DNA from: Roseitranquillus sp963709765
GTDB lineage: Bacteria > Pseudomonadota > Alphaproteobacteria > Rhodobacterales > Rhodobacteraceae
DNA: 64,000 nucleotides
NCBI GenBank assembly: GCA_963709765.1
Contig: CAVPXL010000001.1
Span: 186,001 to 250,000 of the forward strand
Reading direction: 5' to 3'
The position numbers and the translations under genes were made by a program. Shown here one piece after another: positions 34,099-43,826 of this stretch (position 1 is the first letter of the stretch; each line of letters opens with the position of its first letter). The notes below the pieces were generated by a model. That model worked only from the letters and a program-made list of their open reading frames with translations. It was not told the DNA's origin and did no database searches.

Positions 34099-34512
34099 TC
34101 ACTCGCTCATGATCTCGATGGTTCGCGCCACATGCTCCGGGATCGACCGGTTGAGATCGACATGCAGCAATCCGTTCGCCAGCCTGGCGCCGCGCACTTC
34201 GACACCCTCGGCAAGCACGAAGCTCCGTTGAAACTGGCGCGCAGCGATGCCGCGATGGAGAAAGACACGTTCTTCGGGCTCGTCCGGCGACCTGCCGCGA
34301 ATGACCAGTTGGTTGTCCTCCAGAATGATCTCCAGATCGCTTTCGCGAAAACCCGCAACCGCCAGTGTTATGCGGTAATCGGTCTCGCTGGTCTGCTCGA
34401 TATTGTACGGCGGGTATCCGCCCGTGTCCGACTTCGCCGTGCGTTCGACCAGCCGCTCAAGCTCTTCGAAGCCCAGGAGAAAGGGATGCGATCCCAGAAT
34501 CTGTTTTGTCAT
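34099..34512 (-). CDS. Hsp20/IbpA-type small heat shock protein
   Basis: 137-residue ATP-independent holdase chaperone that binds unfolding proteins. The alpha-crystallin domain spans about residues 35-130: YNIEQTSETDYRITLAVAGF, LEIILEDNQLVIRGR, FLHRGIAARQFQRSFVLAEG and the LANGLLHVDL motif. The N-terminus (GSHPFLLGFEELERLVER) matches alphaproteobacterial IbpA-like proteins. DUF1150 follows at once. Heat-shock control is likely from the family, but I could not define a confident sigma32 promoter upstream. Confidence 0.94.
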   Translation of the reverse strand: MTKQILGSHPFLLGFEELERLVERTAKSDTGGYPPYNIEQTSETDYRITLAVAGFRESDLEIILEDNQLVIRGRSPDEPEERVFLHRGIAARQFQRSFVLAEGVEVRGARLANGLLHVDLNRSIPEHVARTIEIMSE

Positions 34513-34668
34513 CTACACGTCCTTCGACAAGCGAGCGTGATGGTGGGCCCCAGTTTGGCGACCTGCTCAAGATATGGGATTTCCGAAGACGCCCTGCAAG
34601 TTGGCCGGACTAGGCGAGCCGAGCGAAACGGAGTAGAGCGTGGTTCAGTCAAACATGTCGAGGCGCCG

Positions 34669-34887
34669 ATGGACGGGCCAAATCAGATGTCGCATGACGA
34701 GGTGCTCAAAGCGCGGCTCGAAGTGCTGAAATGCGAACATCGCGATCTGGATCACGCAATCGTGGCTCTCGAGGACTCGGGCCGGGCGGATCAACTGAGG
34801 CTTCGGCGGCTGAAAAAGCAGAAGCTGCAGATCAAGGACCAGATCGCGGCGATCGAGGACGAGATTTTCCCGGATATCATTGCGTGA
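34669..34887 (+). CDS. DUF465 (YdcH family) protein
   Basis: Small helical protein of 72 residues, function unknown. The family pattern is a short two-helix coil: MSHDEVLKARLEVLKCEHRD, LDHAIVALEDSGRADQLRL then RRLKKQKLQIKDQIAAIED. ATG at 34669 has gagg five bases upstream; ATG at 34687 is an alternative. It lies 46 bases upstream of purE. Confidence 0.82.
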   Translation: MDGPNQMSHDEVLKARLEVLKCEHRDLDHAIVALEDSGRADQLRLRRLKKQKLQIKDQIAAIEDEIFPDIIA

Positions 34888-34933
34888 CCTCGCCCGCCCG
34901 GTATAACCGCCGGGCACAGCGGAGGGACGCGTG

Positions 34934-35404
34934 ATGAGGGTCGGCATTGTCATGGGCAGTCGTTCGGACTGGCCGACGCTCAAGGAAGCTGCCGCGATCC
35001 TCGAGGAACTCGAAATCGCCCACGAGGTTCGCATCGTCTCGGCCCACCGCACGCCCGACCGGCTTTGGCGCTATGGCGCCGAAGCGGAGGGCCGCGGCCT
35101 CAAGGTCATCATCGCCGGCGCCGGCGGTGCTGCGCATCTGCCGGGAATGATGGCGTCCAAGACGGTGATTCCGGTGATCGGCGTTCCGGTGCGGACAGCC
35201 GCGCTTGGCGGCGTCGACAGTCTCTATTCGATCGTCCAGATGCCGCGCGGCTATCCGGTAGCCACGATGGCCATCGGAGGTGCTGCCAATGCCGGCCTGA
35301 TGGCCGCACAGATCCTCGCGCTTTCGGATGCGGCTCTGGGCAGGCGGCTCGCAGCCTGGCGAGAGGCGCTGACCGCCTCGATACCCGAGACACCGGATGA
35401 ATGA
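34934..35404 (+). CDS. purE: N5-carboxyaminoimidazole ribonucleotide mutase
   Basis: Purine biosynthesis: moves the carboxyl group of N5-CAIR, the PurK product, to form CAIR. It has 156 residues with the class I PurE motifs VGIVMGSRSDWPTL, RIVSAHRTPDRLW and IAGAGGAAHLPGMMASKT. GTG at 34931 and ATG at 34934 are adjacent; ATG has the better spacing from ggagg. The stop overlaps the purK start (ATGAATGA), so both steps are coupled. Confidence 0.96.
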   Translation: MRVGIVMGSRSDWPTLKEAAAILEELEIAHEVRIVSAHRTPDRLWRYGAEAEGRGLKVIIAGAGGAAHLPGMMASKTVIPVIGVPVRTAALGGVDSLYSIVQMPRGYPVATMAIGGAANAGLMAAQILALSDAALGRRLAAWREALTASIPETPDE

Positions 35405-36470
35405 AGCGGCATCGCCACTCGAGATGGGCGCCACCATCGGCATCCTCGGCGGCGGGCAGCTTGGCCGCATGTTGTCGGTCGCTGCAGCCCGTCTCGGATT
35501 CATTTGTCACGTCTACGACCCTGACCCGGCGGCGCCGGCCGGTCAGGTTGCGCACCGCCTGTCGACGGGATCATGGCAGGACAACGACAGCCTCGGAAAT
35601 TTCGCCGAGAGCTGCGCTCTGGTGACTTATGAGTTTGAGAACATACCGCTGACGACGCTCGACTCCATGAATTGTCCCGTGTTGCCCGGGCGGCTCGCGC
35701 TGGAAGTCAGCCAGGACCGTCTGCGTGAAAAGTCGTTCCTCGCTGATCTTGGACTGAGGGTCGCCCCGTACGAAGATGTCGATCGCCAAGGGCTCGCCGA
35801 TGCTCTTGAACGGATCGGACCGGGGATCCTGAAAACCCGCCGCTTTGGCTATGACGGGAAGGGGCAGGTACGGCTTTCCTCAGGCGACGATCTCGACGCG
35901 GCGTTTAGGTCCATTGGCGGAAACCCGGCAATCCTCGAGGGTTTTGTCACGTTCGAAAGAGAGATTTCGGTCATCGTTGCGCGCGGTCGCGACGGTCGGG
36001 TTTCGTGTTACGACCCCGGCGAGAACGAGCATGAAGGCGGCATCCTTCGGCGCACTATCGTACCCGCGACGCTGAGCCCGGAACTGGCGGCAGACGCCTG
36101 CCAGATCGCTACCCGCATCGCCGCTGGCTTGGATTATGTCGGTGTGCTCGGGGTGGAGATGTTCGTCACCGCACAGGGCCTCGTCGTGAACGAAATCGCT
36201 CCGCGCGTTCACAATTCAGGTCACTGGACGCAAAATGGCTGCGTCGTCGACCAGTTCGAACAGCATATACGTGCGATCGCAGCCTGGCCTCTGGCGGACG
36301 GGCGTCGTCACGCGGATGTCGAGATGACAAACTTTCTGGGCGGCGAAATACAGGACGCCAGGACGCTCGCCGGCGACCCATCGGTCGCGCTGCATCTTTA
36401 CGGCAAGGCCGAGATCCGCCCGGGTCGCAAAATGGGCCACTACAATCGCGTTCTAGCCGCGAGACGATGA
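35397..36470 (+). CDS. purK: N5-carboxyaminoimidazole ribonucleotide synthase
   Basis: ATP-grasp enzyme that carboxylates aminoimidazole ribonucleotide with bicarbonate and ATP. The 357-residue protein has IGILGGGQLGRMLSVAAARL at the N-terminus, TYEFENIP, the central KTRRFGYDGKGQ loop, FEREISVIVARG and the C-terminal NEIAPRVHNSGHWTQNGC segment. It overlaps purE and the downstream Nudix gene. Confidence 0.97.
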   Translation: MNEAASPLEMGATIGILGGGQLGRMLSVAAARLGFICHVYDPDPAAPAGQVAHRLSTGSWQDNDSLGNFAESCALVTYEFENIPLTTLDSMNCPVLPGRLALEVSQDRLREKSFLADLGLRVAPYEDVDRQGLADALERIGPGILKTRRFGYDGKGQVRLSSGDDLDAAFRSIGGNPAILEGFVTFEREISVIVARGRDGRVSCYDPGENEHEGGILRRTIVPATLSPELAADACQIATRIAAGLDYVGVLGVEMFVTAQGLVVNEIAPRVHNSGHWTQNGCVVDQFEQHIRAIAAWPLADGRRHADVEMTNFLGGEIQDARTLAGDPSVALHLYGKAEIRPGRKMGHYNRVLAARR

Positions 36471-36883
36471 TCCGCCTCGCCGTCCGCGCACTGATCCTGC
36501 GTAACGACCGGCTGCTCGTGGTAAACGCCTATCCCGATGAAGAGAGCGATCTTTGGTGCGTTCCCGGCGGGGGTGCGGAACCCCATTCGTCCCTGCCCGA
36601 CAACCTCGTTCGGGAAGTCCATGAGGAAACCGGCCTCCAAGTTCGTGTCCTTGGCGTCGCCCTGATCAACGAGTTTCATGCACCGGAGCGCGGCTTCCAT
36701 CAGGTCGACATCTTCTTTCGCTGTTCGATCGACGCGGCAGCCATCGACGACAACTGGCGCGATCCCGCGGGTGTCGTCTCCCGCCGCCGCTGGGTGACGC
36801 GATCCGAACTGGCCCGGATTCACCACAAGCCCGACAGCCTCGCCTCCGTTGCCTGGTCGGACGCGTCGGCCCCGATCCTATGA
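36467..36883 (+). CDS. Nudix hydrolase with atypical Nudix box
   Basis: 138-residue pyrophosphohydrolase of the Nudix fold, beginning MIRLAVRALILRNDRLLVVN. The Nudix box region reads GGGAEPHSSLPDNLV then REVHEETGL. The metal-binding REVHEE core is intact, but the first conserved Glu of the box (eight residues before the Arg) is a Ser. Its start overlaps the purK stop (ATGA), placing it in the pur operon; a nucleotide-cleaning role is possible but not shown. The substrate is unknown. Confidence 0.85.
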   Translation: MIRLAVRALILRNDRLLVVNAYPDEESDLWCVPGGGAEPHSSLPDNLVREVHEETGLQVRVLGVALINEFHAPERGFHQVDIFFRCSIDAAAIDDNWRDPAGVVSRRRWVTRSELARIHHKPDSLASVAWSDASAPIL

Positions 36884-37877
36884 TCCTCTGGAACGGCTCG
36901 TCAGCCGAACTCGCAGGAGTTCCAAGCTAGAGAACTGGACATGATCGCCCATCCGCAACGAGTATGTCGGTGGTCATGCGGCGGAGAGAAGCGAAGAAAC
37001 GCGCGAACCTGCCAGTTTGAGATGGGGAACGGTTTCCTGGCGGGCAGCAAGATCGTAGGGGCTGATCCGACGCTCAACCTTCTCCTTCCAACGATGCAGC
37101 AACTCGCACTCATGCGACAGAAACATTGTTCGAACGGCTCGATACCGTCGTGGATCCGGATCATGCTAATCTTCCCGCGCGCGGCATCGGTGTCCAGCAT
37201 CCGCTGAACAACAAGGACCCCTGCGTTGTTCGGGAGGGCGTTCAGGACGTGCAGAACGTCCTTGGTTGTCTTCCGCCTCTCGTGCGGAAGCGCGATGGCG
37301 ATGCGAACGCCCTTCTGGCCTTCGCAGAGCTTGTGGAAACTCTGACAGCCTTTGGAGCGCCTCTTCTTATTCTTTCTAGGCTGCCCTTGCTGTTCTTTGA
37401 TCGCTGACGCGAGACGCCACGATACGGCCCGCCAGCACCTTTATGAACTCGGTGCGCGCATGGCTAAGCGTTGCAAGCCGGGCAACCAGCGGAGGGGCTC
37501 GCGTCGGCGGCCTTTCATCAAAGCCGCGCTTTTCAACCCGAAGGCGCTGATATCGCTCCGCAACAGCCTCCGCGTGTATCGTGCTAACTTTGAACGGCGC
37601 CCTTACGCTTCCCCCCTTCGGATTCCAGTGACGGAAGAACTGCTTGAAACTGGCTTCGTGAGCGCGGCGCACTCCGGCGCGCAAGACGCCGGCAATGCAG
37701 CACGGTTTGGATGCGTGTGTGCGCGCCGCGAAAATGGCAAATTAAGCGCGCCCCAACTCCACCACCTGATCTACCGCCCATGGCTCAATGCGAAAACGAA
37801 GGTGAGCAAGAACTTGGGACGCAGTTCCATGAAGAAGTCTTCGAAGGCTACGGATACTGGATTGCTGGCGGCAGAAT
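36884..37877. other. About 1 kb without a recognisable gene
   Basis: This stretch between the Nudix gene and the outer IS remnant has lower coding quality than its surroundings. Overlapping frames on both strands (for example 37352-37930 plus, 37376-37684 minus, 36901-37200 minus) show no family I recognise. On the minus strand a lysine/arginine-rich frame (KNKKRRSKG, then GVRIAIALPHERRKTT) runs through 37410-37200 without a start codon, as expected of a decayed gene. I interpret it as degraded accessory DNA. Confidence 0.5.
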
Positions 37878-38136
37878 TGAACCGATCCCCCGTTTCGACC
37901 GGACTCCCTGGCACAGCCATGGAGGCTTAGGCTCATGCCTGAGCCCGTGCTCATGTCTAAGATAGAGATCATGACCGACGCGGTCGTCGCTGCCGCTGGT
38001 CCTGCATCATGTGGCAGGTCGCCGAGGAGACGTTGGAGGATTATGCTACCATCTCGGTCACTGAAGTGCCCCCCGTTTCGGCCGGACAGCCTGGCATGAC
38101 CATGGAAGGCCCGAGCCTGTGCATGGGGGCATGCTT

Positions 38137-38561
38137 ATGGCCAACGACAGACCTCCCCGCGTCGAGGTGATCACCGGCGTCGCCGGTCGCCGGTATTGGC
38201 CGGCGCACGAGAAGCTGCGCATCGTGGAAGATAGCCTGGTGCCCGGCGAGTCCGTCTCTGCGGTCGCCCGGCGTAACGGCGTCGCTCCGAACCTGCTGTT
38301 TCGGTGGCGTGCATGATGGCCGAAGGAGGTGCGATGGCGGTCGGAAGGAACGAACCGGTGGTCGGCGCCTCCGGGTCCGCAAGCTCGAGGAGCGCGTGCG
38401 CCAGCTCGAGCGGATGCTCGGGCGCAAAACCATGGGTGAGGCCTGACCGCCGTCGGTCCGAGGGAAGGCCGAACGAGATCTTGCGCGACGCGCTCGAGAA
38501 GGCAGGGGCAAAAAAACGGATGTCGCTGCCGCCGCCGCCGCCCGGGGACGGTTCCCAATGA
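38137..38561 (+). pseudogene. IS3-family transposase OrfA, broken
   Basis: DNA-binding subunit of the inner element. It starts MANDRPPRVEVITGVAGRRY and continues through the helix-turn-helix (EKLRIVEDSLVPGESVSAV then ARRNGVAPNLLFRW). The frame stops at 38316; family-like sequence resumes in other frames (VRKLEERVRQLERMLGRKTM, then RDALEKAGAKKRMS), with an unrelated stretch between about 38430 and 38475. At least two frame changes are needed, so it is non-functional. The last frame overlaps the orfB start (ATGA). Confidence 0.75.
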
Positions 38562-39441
38562 GCCGCGTAGCAGAGACGATCGGCGTGAGCCGGTCGCAGC
38601 TCCATGAACGCGCGGCGGGCACGTCGAAGCCGCGAGGCGCCTACCGGAAGGTCGAGGACGATGATCTGCTCCCTGTCCTGCGCCGCCTGGCCGACGCGCG
38701 CCCGACCTACGGTTACCGGCGCCTCACGGCACTGCTGAACCGCGAGCGCCGAACGGCAGGAATGGAGGTCGTCAACCGCAAACGAGTGCTGCGCATTCTC
38801 AGCCTGCACGGCCTGACCCTGGAGCGGTCCACGGGCCGCCGGGAGGGACGGGTTCACGACGGCAAGATCGCCGTCATGGCTTCGAACCTCAGATGGGGCT
38901 CGGATGCCTGCGAGGTCACGTGCTGGAACGGAGAAAAGGTCAGGGTGGCACTCACCATTGTTCTCGAACCGATCGCGAACAAGGTCTCGTTCATCGACGC
39001 CTTCGACCGCGAAGTCTCGCCCACGTCGCCGTCACGGGCGCCGGGATCAGCGGCTCCGACGTCCGCGACATGATGCTCGCCGCCGTCGAGTGCAGGTTCG
39101 GCACGGATCGCGCCCCGCATCCCGTCGAGCATCTGTCGGACAACGGCTCGTGCTGCACCGCTGTCGAGACGCGCGACTTCGCCCGGCAGCTCGGCCTCGT
39201 TCCCTGCTTCACGCCAGTCCGCTCACCGGAGAGGTGCGCAGCACGCATGAGCGAAGCCTTCGTGAAGACCCTCAAGCGCGACCATGTCCGCATCACTCCG
39301 CTGCCCGACGCCGCCACGGTGCTCGGGCTCGTCCCCGCCTGGATCGACGACTACAACACCGTCCATCCGCATTCCGCGCTGGCCATGCACTCGCCCGTCC
39401 AGTTCAGATCAGCCAGCAACCCCAGCCAGGCTGTCCGGTGA
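38558..39441 (+). pseudogene. IS3-family transposase OrfB, frameshifted
   Basis: DDE integrase of the inner element. The first frame covers MSRVAETIGVSRSQLHERAA, RPTYGYRRLTALLNRERR, RVHDGKIAVMASNLRWGSD and FIDAFDREV. It then loses frame near 39010-39020, and the rest (LAHVAVTGAGISGSDVRDMM, PHPVEHLSDNGSCC, EAFVKTLKRDHVRITPLPDA, IDDYNTVHPHSAL) is in the next frame. The normal SPESNGM segment is replaced by SPERCAARM. The catalytic Asp and Glu segments survive, but the frame does not. Confidence 0.78.
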
Positions 39442-40040
39442 AACGGGGGGCACTCCAGTCAACGTGCGCCGCAATGGAGTGGCTCCGAACTCTGTTGTCT
39501 CGTTGGCATCGCCTGATGCCGGACGAGGGAGCCGTGGCCGTGTCCGAAAATGACGAGGTGACCAGCAAGCGGCCGCCCGGCAGATGGAGGAGCGTATCCG
39601 CGAACTGGAGCTACTGCTTGGGCGCAAGACGCGCAAGGTCAAGATCCTCAAGGGCCGAAGGGTCGGTGGCCGCAGTGCGGCCCGCAAAAGTCCGAGGGAC
39701 ACGGACAAGACCCGCTCAAATGGAGCCTTGTCCGTTGCCATTCGTGCGTTATTGGTCCGAACGCACCACAGGCGGCTGTTCGAGGACAATGGCGAGTGGA
39801 CGTGGCTCGCGCAGGCGCAGCCGCTGGAACGTTCCCGATGAAGGCCGTGGCCGAGACCCTGGGTGTCGCCCGCTCCAACCTTGATTACCGCCTGACAGGG
39901 AGCGCGAAGCGCGACGGAGCTATCACGAAGCGCAAGACGGTAAGGGCGACAGGCCCTGAACGTGTTGCCGTTGATCACGGCACTGGTGGCGGCGCGGCCC
40001 AACTGTGCGCCTGAGAGAGTTTTTCGAGCAGGAAATGGGA

Positions 40041-40064
40041 CAGCCGCCGATCTCTCGGCGGCTG
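40041..40064 (-). terminator. Probable groESL terminator hairpin
   Basis: A perfect 10-base stem (cagccgccga with tcggcggctg) closes a 4-base loop, 67 bases after the groEL stop. On the minus strand it is followed by a moderately T-rich stretch. It lies outside the IS remnants. Confidence 0.7.
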
Positions 40065-40130
40065 CACCACGAAATGCAAAGGACTGAAGCCTAGAAGGCG
40101 CTCCTTCCAATTCCGCAAGACGGGAGTGGC

Positions 40131-41768
<1,638 letters not shown>

Positions 41769-41817
41769 GCTCGTTTTCCTTCCTAATTCGATGTGTCTCG
41801 GAAACTCGTCGCGGTGA

Positions 41818-42132
41818 TCAGGCGGCCTTGGAGGCGGCGTCGCTGGTCAGGATGATCCCGAGGATGTCGCTCTCTTTCATGATCAGCAGCTCGTCGCCAT
41901 CGAGAGTGACCTCGGTGCCCGACCACTTGCCGAAGAGGATCCGGTCGCCGGGCTTGACCGACATCTCGATCAGCTCGCCAGAATCCTTGCGCGCGCCTTC
42001 GCCGACGGCCACGACTTCGCCTTCGGCCGGCTTCTCCTTGGCGCTGTCGGGGATGATCAGGCCGCCCTTGGTTTTCTCGTCGAACTCGACGCGACGAACC
42101 AGAACGCGATCGTGCAGCGGTGTGAATGCCAT
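41818..42132 (-). CDS. groES: Co-chaperonin GroES
   Basis: Heptameric lid of the GroEL chamber, 104 residues. Family segments: FTPLHDRVLVRRVEFDEKTK, GGLIIPDSAKEKPAEGEVVA, the KPGDRILFGKWSGTEV core and the C-terminal KESDILGIIL. ATG at 42132 was chosen from the standard start; the frame extends to 42174, but that would run into the transcript leader. First gene of the groESL operon. Confidence 0.98.
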   Translation of the reverse strand: MAFTPLHDRVLVRRVEFDEKTKGGLIIPDSAKEKPAEGEVVAVGEGARKDSGELIEMSVKPGDRILFGKWSGTEVTLDGDELLIMKESDILGIILTSDAASKAA

Positions 42133-42167
42133 CTTGAAACGCTCCCTTGCGTTAGGCTTGTTCAGTC

Positions 42168-42194
42168 TTGGCACTCACCAGATGGGAGTGCCAA
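42168..42194 (-). promoter_or_regulatory. CIRCE operator (HrcA binding site)
   Basis: The sequence TTGGCACTC, nine bases, then GAGTGCCAA is a perfect 9-base inverted repeat that matches the CIRCE consensus (TTAGCACTC-N9-GAGTGCTAA) with one symmetric change. It lies 36 bases upstream of the groES start, just downstream of a predicted promoter. HrcA repression, relieved by heat, is expected. Confidence 0.93.
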
Positions 42195-42201
42195 CGACGC
42201 C

Positions 42202-42230
42202 GATCTAGGCACGTGCCTCGGCTCTGTCAA
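42202..42230 (-). promoter_or_regulatory. Predicted groESL promoter
   Basis: On the minus strand TTGACA (42225-42230) and TAGATC (42202-42207) are separated by 17 bases, a standard housekeeping-type promoter. Transcription would start near 42195, so the CIRCE element would occupy the first transcribed bases, a usual arrangement for HrcA control. Confidence 0.7.
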
Positions 42231-42490
42231 CACTTCGGCAATACATGCTTCACGCCGAATTCACCTTTTTGCGAAGGCGGCACAGATTTCGCGTTGAAAC
42301 GGACCTGCATTCGATCCGCGTCGTCCAACAGACGACAGCGACCACACACGCCCGTCGCCATACCGTGACCGCGAAAAGCCTTCGCAACCAAGTCGTTCAC
42401 AATGCAGATCGGCTGTCAGACCGCGGCTCGTGACAAGACCCGGCGCCCTTTCTATAAGGGCCGCGAACTCCACGAGGAATGCAGACAGAC

Positions 42491-43411
42491 ATGACCATCA
42501 AGGTATTCGGGCACAGATCGCCCGACACGGACTCCACCGGCTCCCCGCTGATATGGGCCTGGTACCTCTCCGAAATACAGGGCGAGCCGGCCGAAGCAGT
42601 ATTGCTGGGCGAGCCCAACACCGAAGCCGCGTACGTCATAAATCGCTGGGGTTTCGAGAAACCGTCGATCATCGACGATGTCGCGGCGGGCGAGCGATGC
42701 GTCGTTGTCGACACCAACAACGTGGCCGAATTGCCGGCCTCGATTAACGACGCCGACGTGATCGAGATCATCGACCACCACCTCCTGCAGGGTGGACTCG
42801 TGACCCGGACACCGATCCGTATCACCGTGCGACCCGTCGCCTGCACAGCGACACTCATGTATGACCTGATGGGCGACAACGCGCGCCGCATGCCCGAGGG
42901 CATCAAGGGGCTGATGCTGTCGTGCATTCTTAGCGATACGCTTGAATTCCGGTCGCCGACGACAACCGACGTCGATCGTGCGCTCGCCGAAACACTGGCG
43001 GCGGATCTTGGGATCTCGATCCCGGAATACGCGGGCGAACTGTTTGCGGCCAAGTCGGACGTCTCGCACTTTTCGGAAGCCGAACTGCTCAAGATGGACA
43101 GCAAGGCTTACGAAGTCGATGGCGTGAAATTCCGGATCTCGGTTCTCGAAACCACCTCCCCCGCCACCGTCCTGTCACGAAAGGAAGCTCTGCTCGCCGA
43201 AATGCCCGAGCTCGCTGCGAGCGACGGTGTCGACGAGATCCTGTTCTTTGTCGTCGACATCCTGAACGAGCAGGCGACGTTGCTGCTCCCGACCGAACGC
43301 GCGCGAAATGTCGCCGAAAAGAGTTTCGGCGCCGCAGCGACCGGCGACAGTATGGTCCTCCCCGGGGTCGTCAGCCGCAAGAAGCAGATCATACCCGCCC
43401 TCAAGGTATGA
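42491..43411 (+). CDS. ppaC: Manganese-dependent inorganic pyrophosphatase (family II)
   Basis: Hydrolyses pyrophosphate to phosphate, pulling biosynthetic reactions forward. The 306-residue DHH-family protein has the metal motifs GHRSPDTDSTGSP, VVVDTNNVAE and the DHH triad in IIDHHL; the C-terminal DHHA2 domain ends with VVSRKKQIIPAL, which carries the substrate-binding SRKKQ. ATG at 42491 fits the family start (MTIKVFGHRSPDTD); an ATG at 42479 is possible. Confidence 0.95.
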   Translation: MTIKVFGHRSPDTDSTGSPLIWAWYLSEIQGEPAEAVLLGEPNTEAAYVINRWGFEKPSIIDDVAAGERCVVVDTNNVAELPASINDADVIEIIDHHLLQGGLVTRTPIRITVRPVACTATLMYDLMGDNARRMPEGIKGLMLSCILSDTLEFRSPTTTDVDRALAETLAADLGISIPEYAGELFAAKSDVSHFSEAELLKMDSKAYEVDGVKFRISVLETTSPATVLSRKEALLAEMPELAASDGVDEILFFVVDILNEQATLLLPTERARNVAEKSFGAAATGDSMVLPGVVSRKKQIIPALKV

Positions 43412-43826
43412 CGTCTGAGCCGGCAGGGCACGCATCGGGCTTTCGCTCTCGTGAGCCTGCTACTCGTCCCGTCGGCAGCCGCTTTGTCCACCCTGTCCCG
43501 CATTCGCGGGACGGTCGCATCTCGTCGATTGTGCCGCCATTGAACACGATGGATTCGATAGCCACAACCGGCGGCTGCTCGTGACGAAACGGCAATATGA
43601 GGAGCAAGCCCAGTCCGAGCGCTGCACGTGCCGGGCAGGCCTACGCGCGGTGGGTTCGCAAAGATGGCGCGGCCGGGATCAGCCGCGACGCCCCCTCACT
43701 CACCGCGCCGTCGACAATGCCACCCCCTCCGTGCTGCAGCAGGCGTCGCCTGGCGGCCCTGTCGTATTGTCCTGACGGCGCCGGGTCTGACCGTCTGCTC
43801 GCGCCGGCTTTGCCAAAGGATCCAGA
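43412..43826. other. 415-base stretch without a recognised gene
   Basis: Between ppaC and the HAD hydrolase. Short frames on both strands (for example 43597-43830 plus, 43401-43607 minus) have arginine/proline-rich, random-looking translations with no family match. A small hairpin at 43495-43512 is listed as a possible terminator. Nothing else was identified. Confidence 0.5.
43495..43512 (+). terminator. Possible ppaC terminator hairpin
   Basis: Perfect 7-base stem (gtcccgc with gcgggac) and 4-base loop, 84 bases after the ppaC stop. No T-run follows, so it is only a weak candidate. Confidence 0.3.

Larger units (their letters stand above)
38062..39457 (+). mobile_element. Inner IS3-family (IS2 group) insertion sequence, decayed
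   Basis: A 1396-base element with recognisable ends. Terminal inverted repeats of about 32 bases begin tgaagtgccccccgtttcgg on the left, and the reverse complement of the right end begins tggagtgccccccgtttca; they differ by a few bases. Flanking bases GTCAC (left) and GTCAA (right) look like a 5-base target duplication with one change. orfA and orfB inside are both broken, so the element cannot move by itself. Confidence 0.82.
37878..40003 (+). mobile_element. Outer IS3-family (IS2 group) remnant, interrupted by a second IS
   Basis: An old IS2-group element split by the element at 38062-39457. The left end at 37878 (tgaaccgatcccccgtttcg) resembles the end of the inner element. orfA fragments lie on both sides: AEETLEDYATISV before the insertion and RRNGVAPN, then MEERIRELELLLGRKTRKVK, after it. 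The orfB start (MKAVAETLGVARSNL, ATG at 39838) and a piece reading LPLITALVAARP follow. Similarity stops near 40003, so most of orfB and the right end are gone. Confidence 0.78.

Noticed and set aside
34513..34600. Sigma32-type promoter for hsp20
   Set aside because: A CTTGAG and a CCCACCAT-like box are present, but the spacing is about 18 bases, too long to trust.
37352..37930. 192-codon plus-strand ORF as a real gene
   Set aside because: It runs into the left end of the outer IS remnant, has no recognisable family and a mixed composition; more likely a chance frame.
38137..39441. Functional IS3 transposase made by programmed frameshift
   Set aside because: OrfA needs at least two frame changes plus removal of a foreign stretch, and OrfB has its own internal frameshift, which is decay and not recoding.
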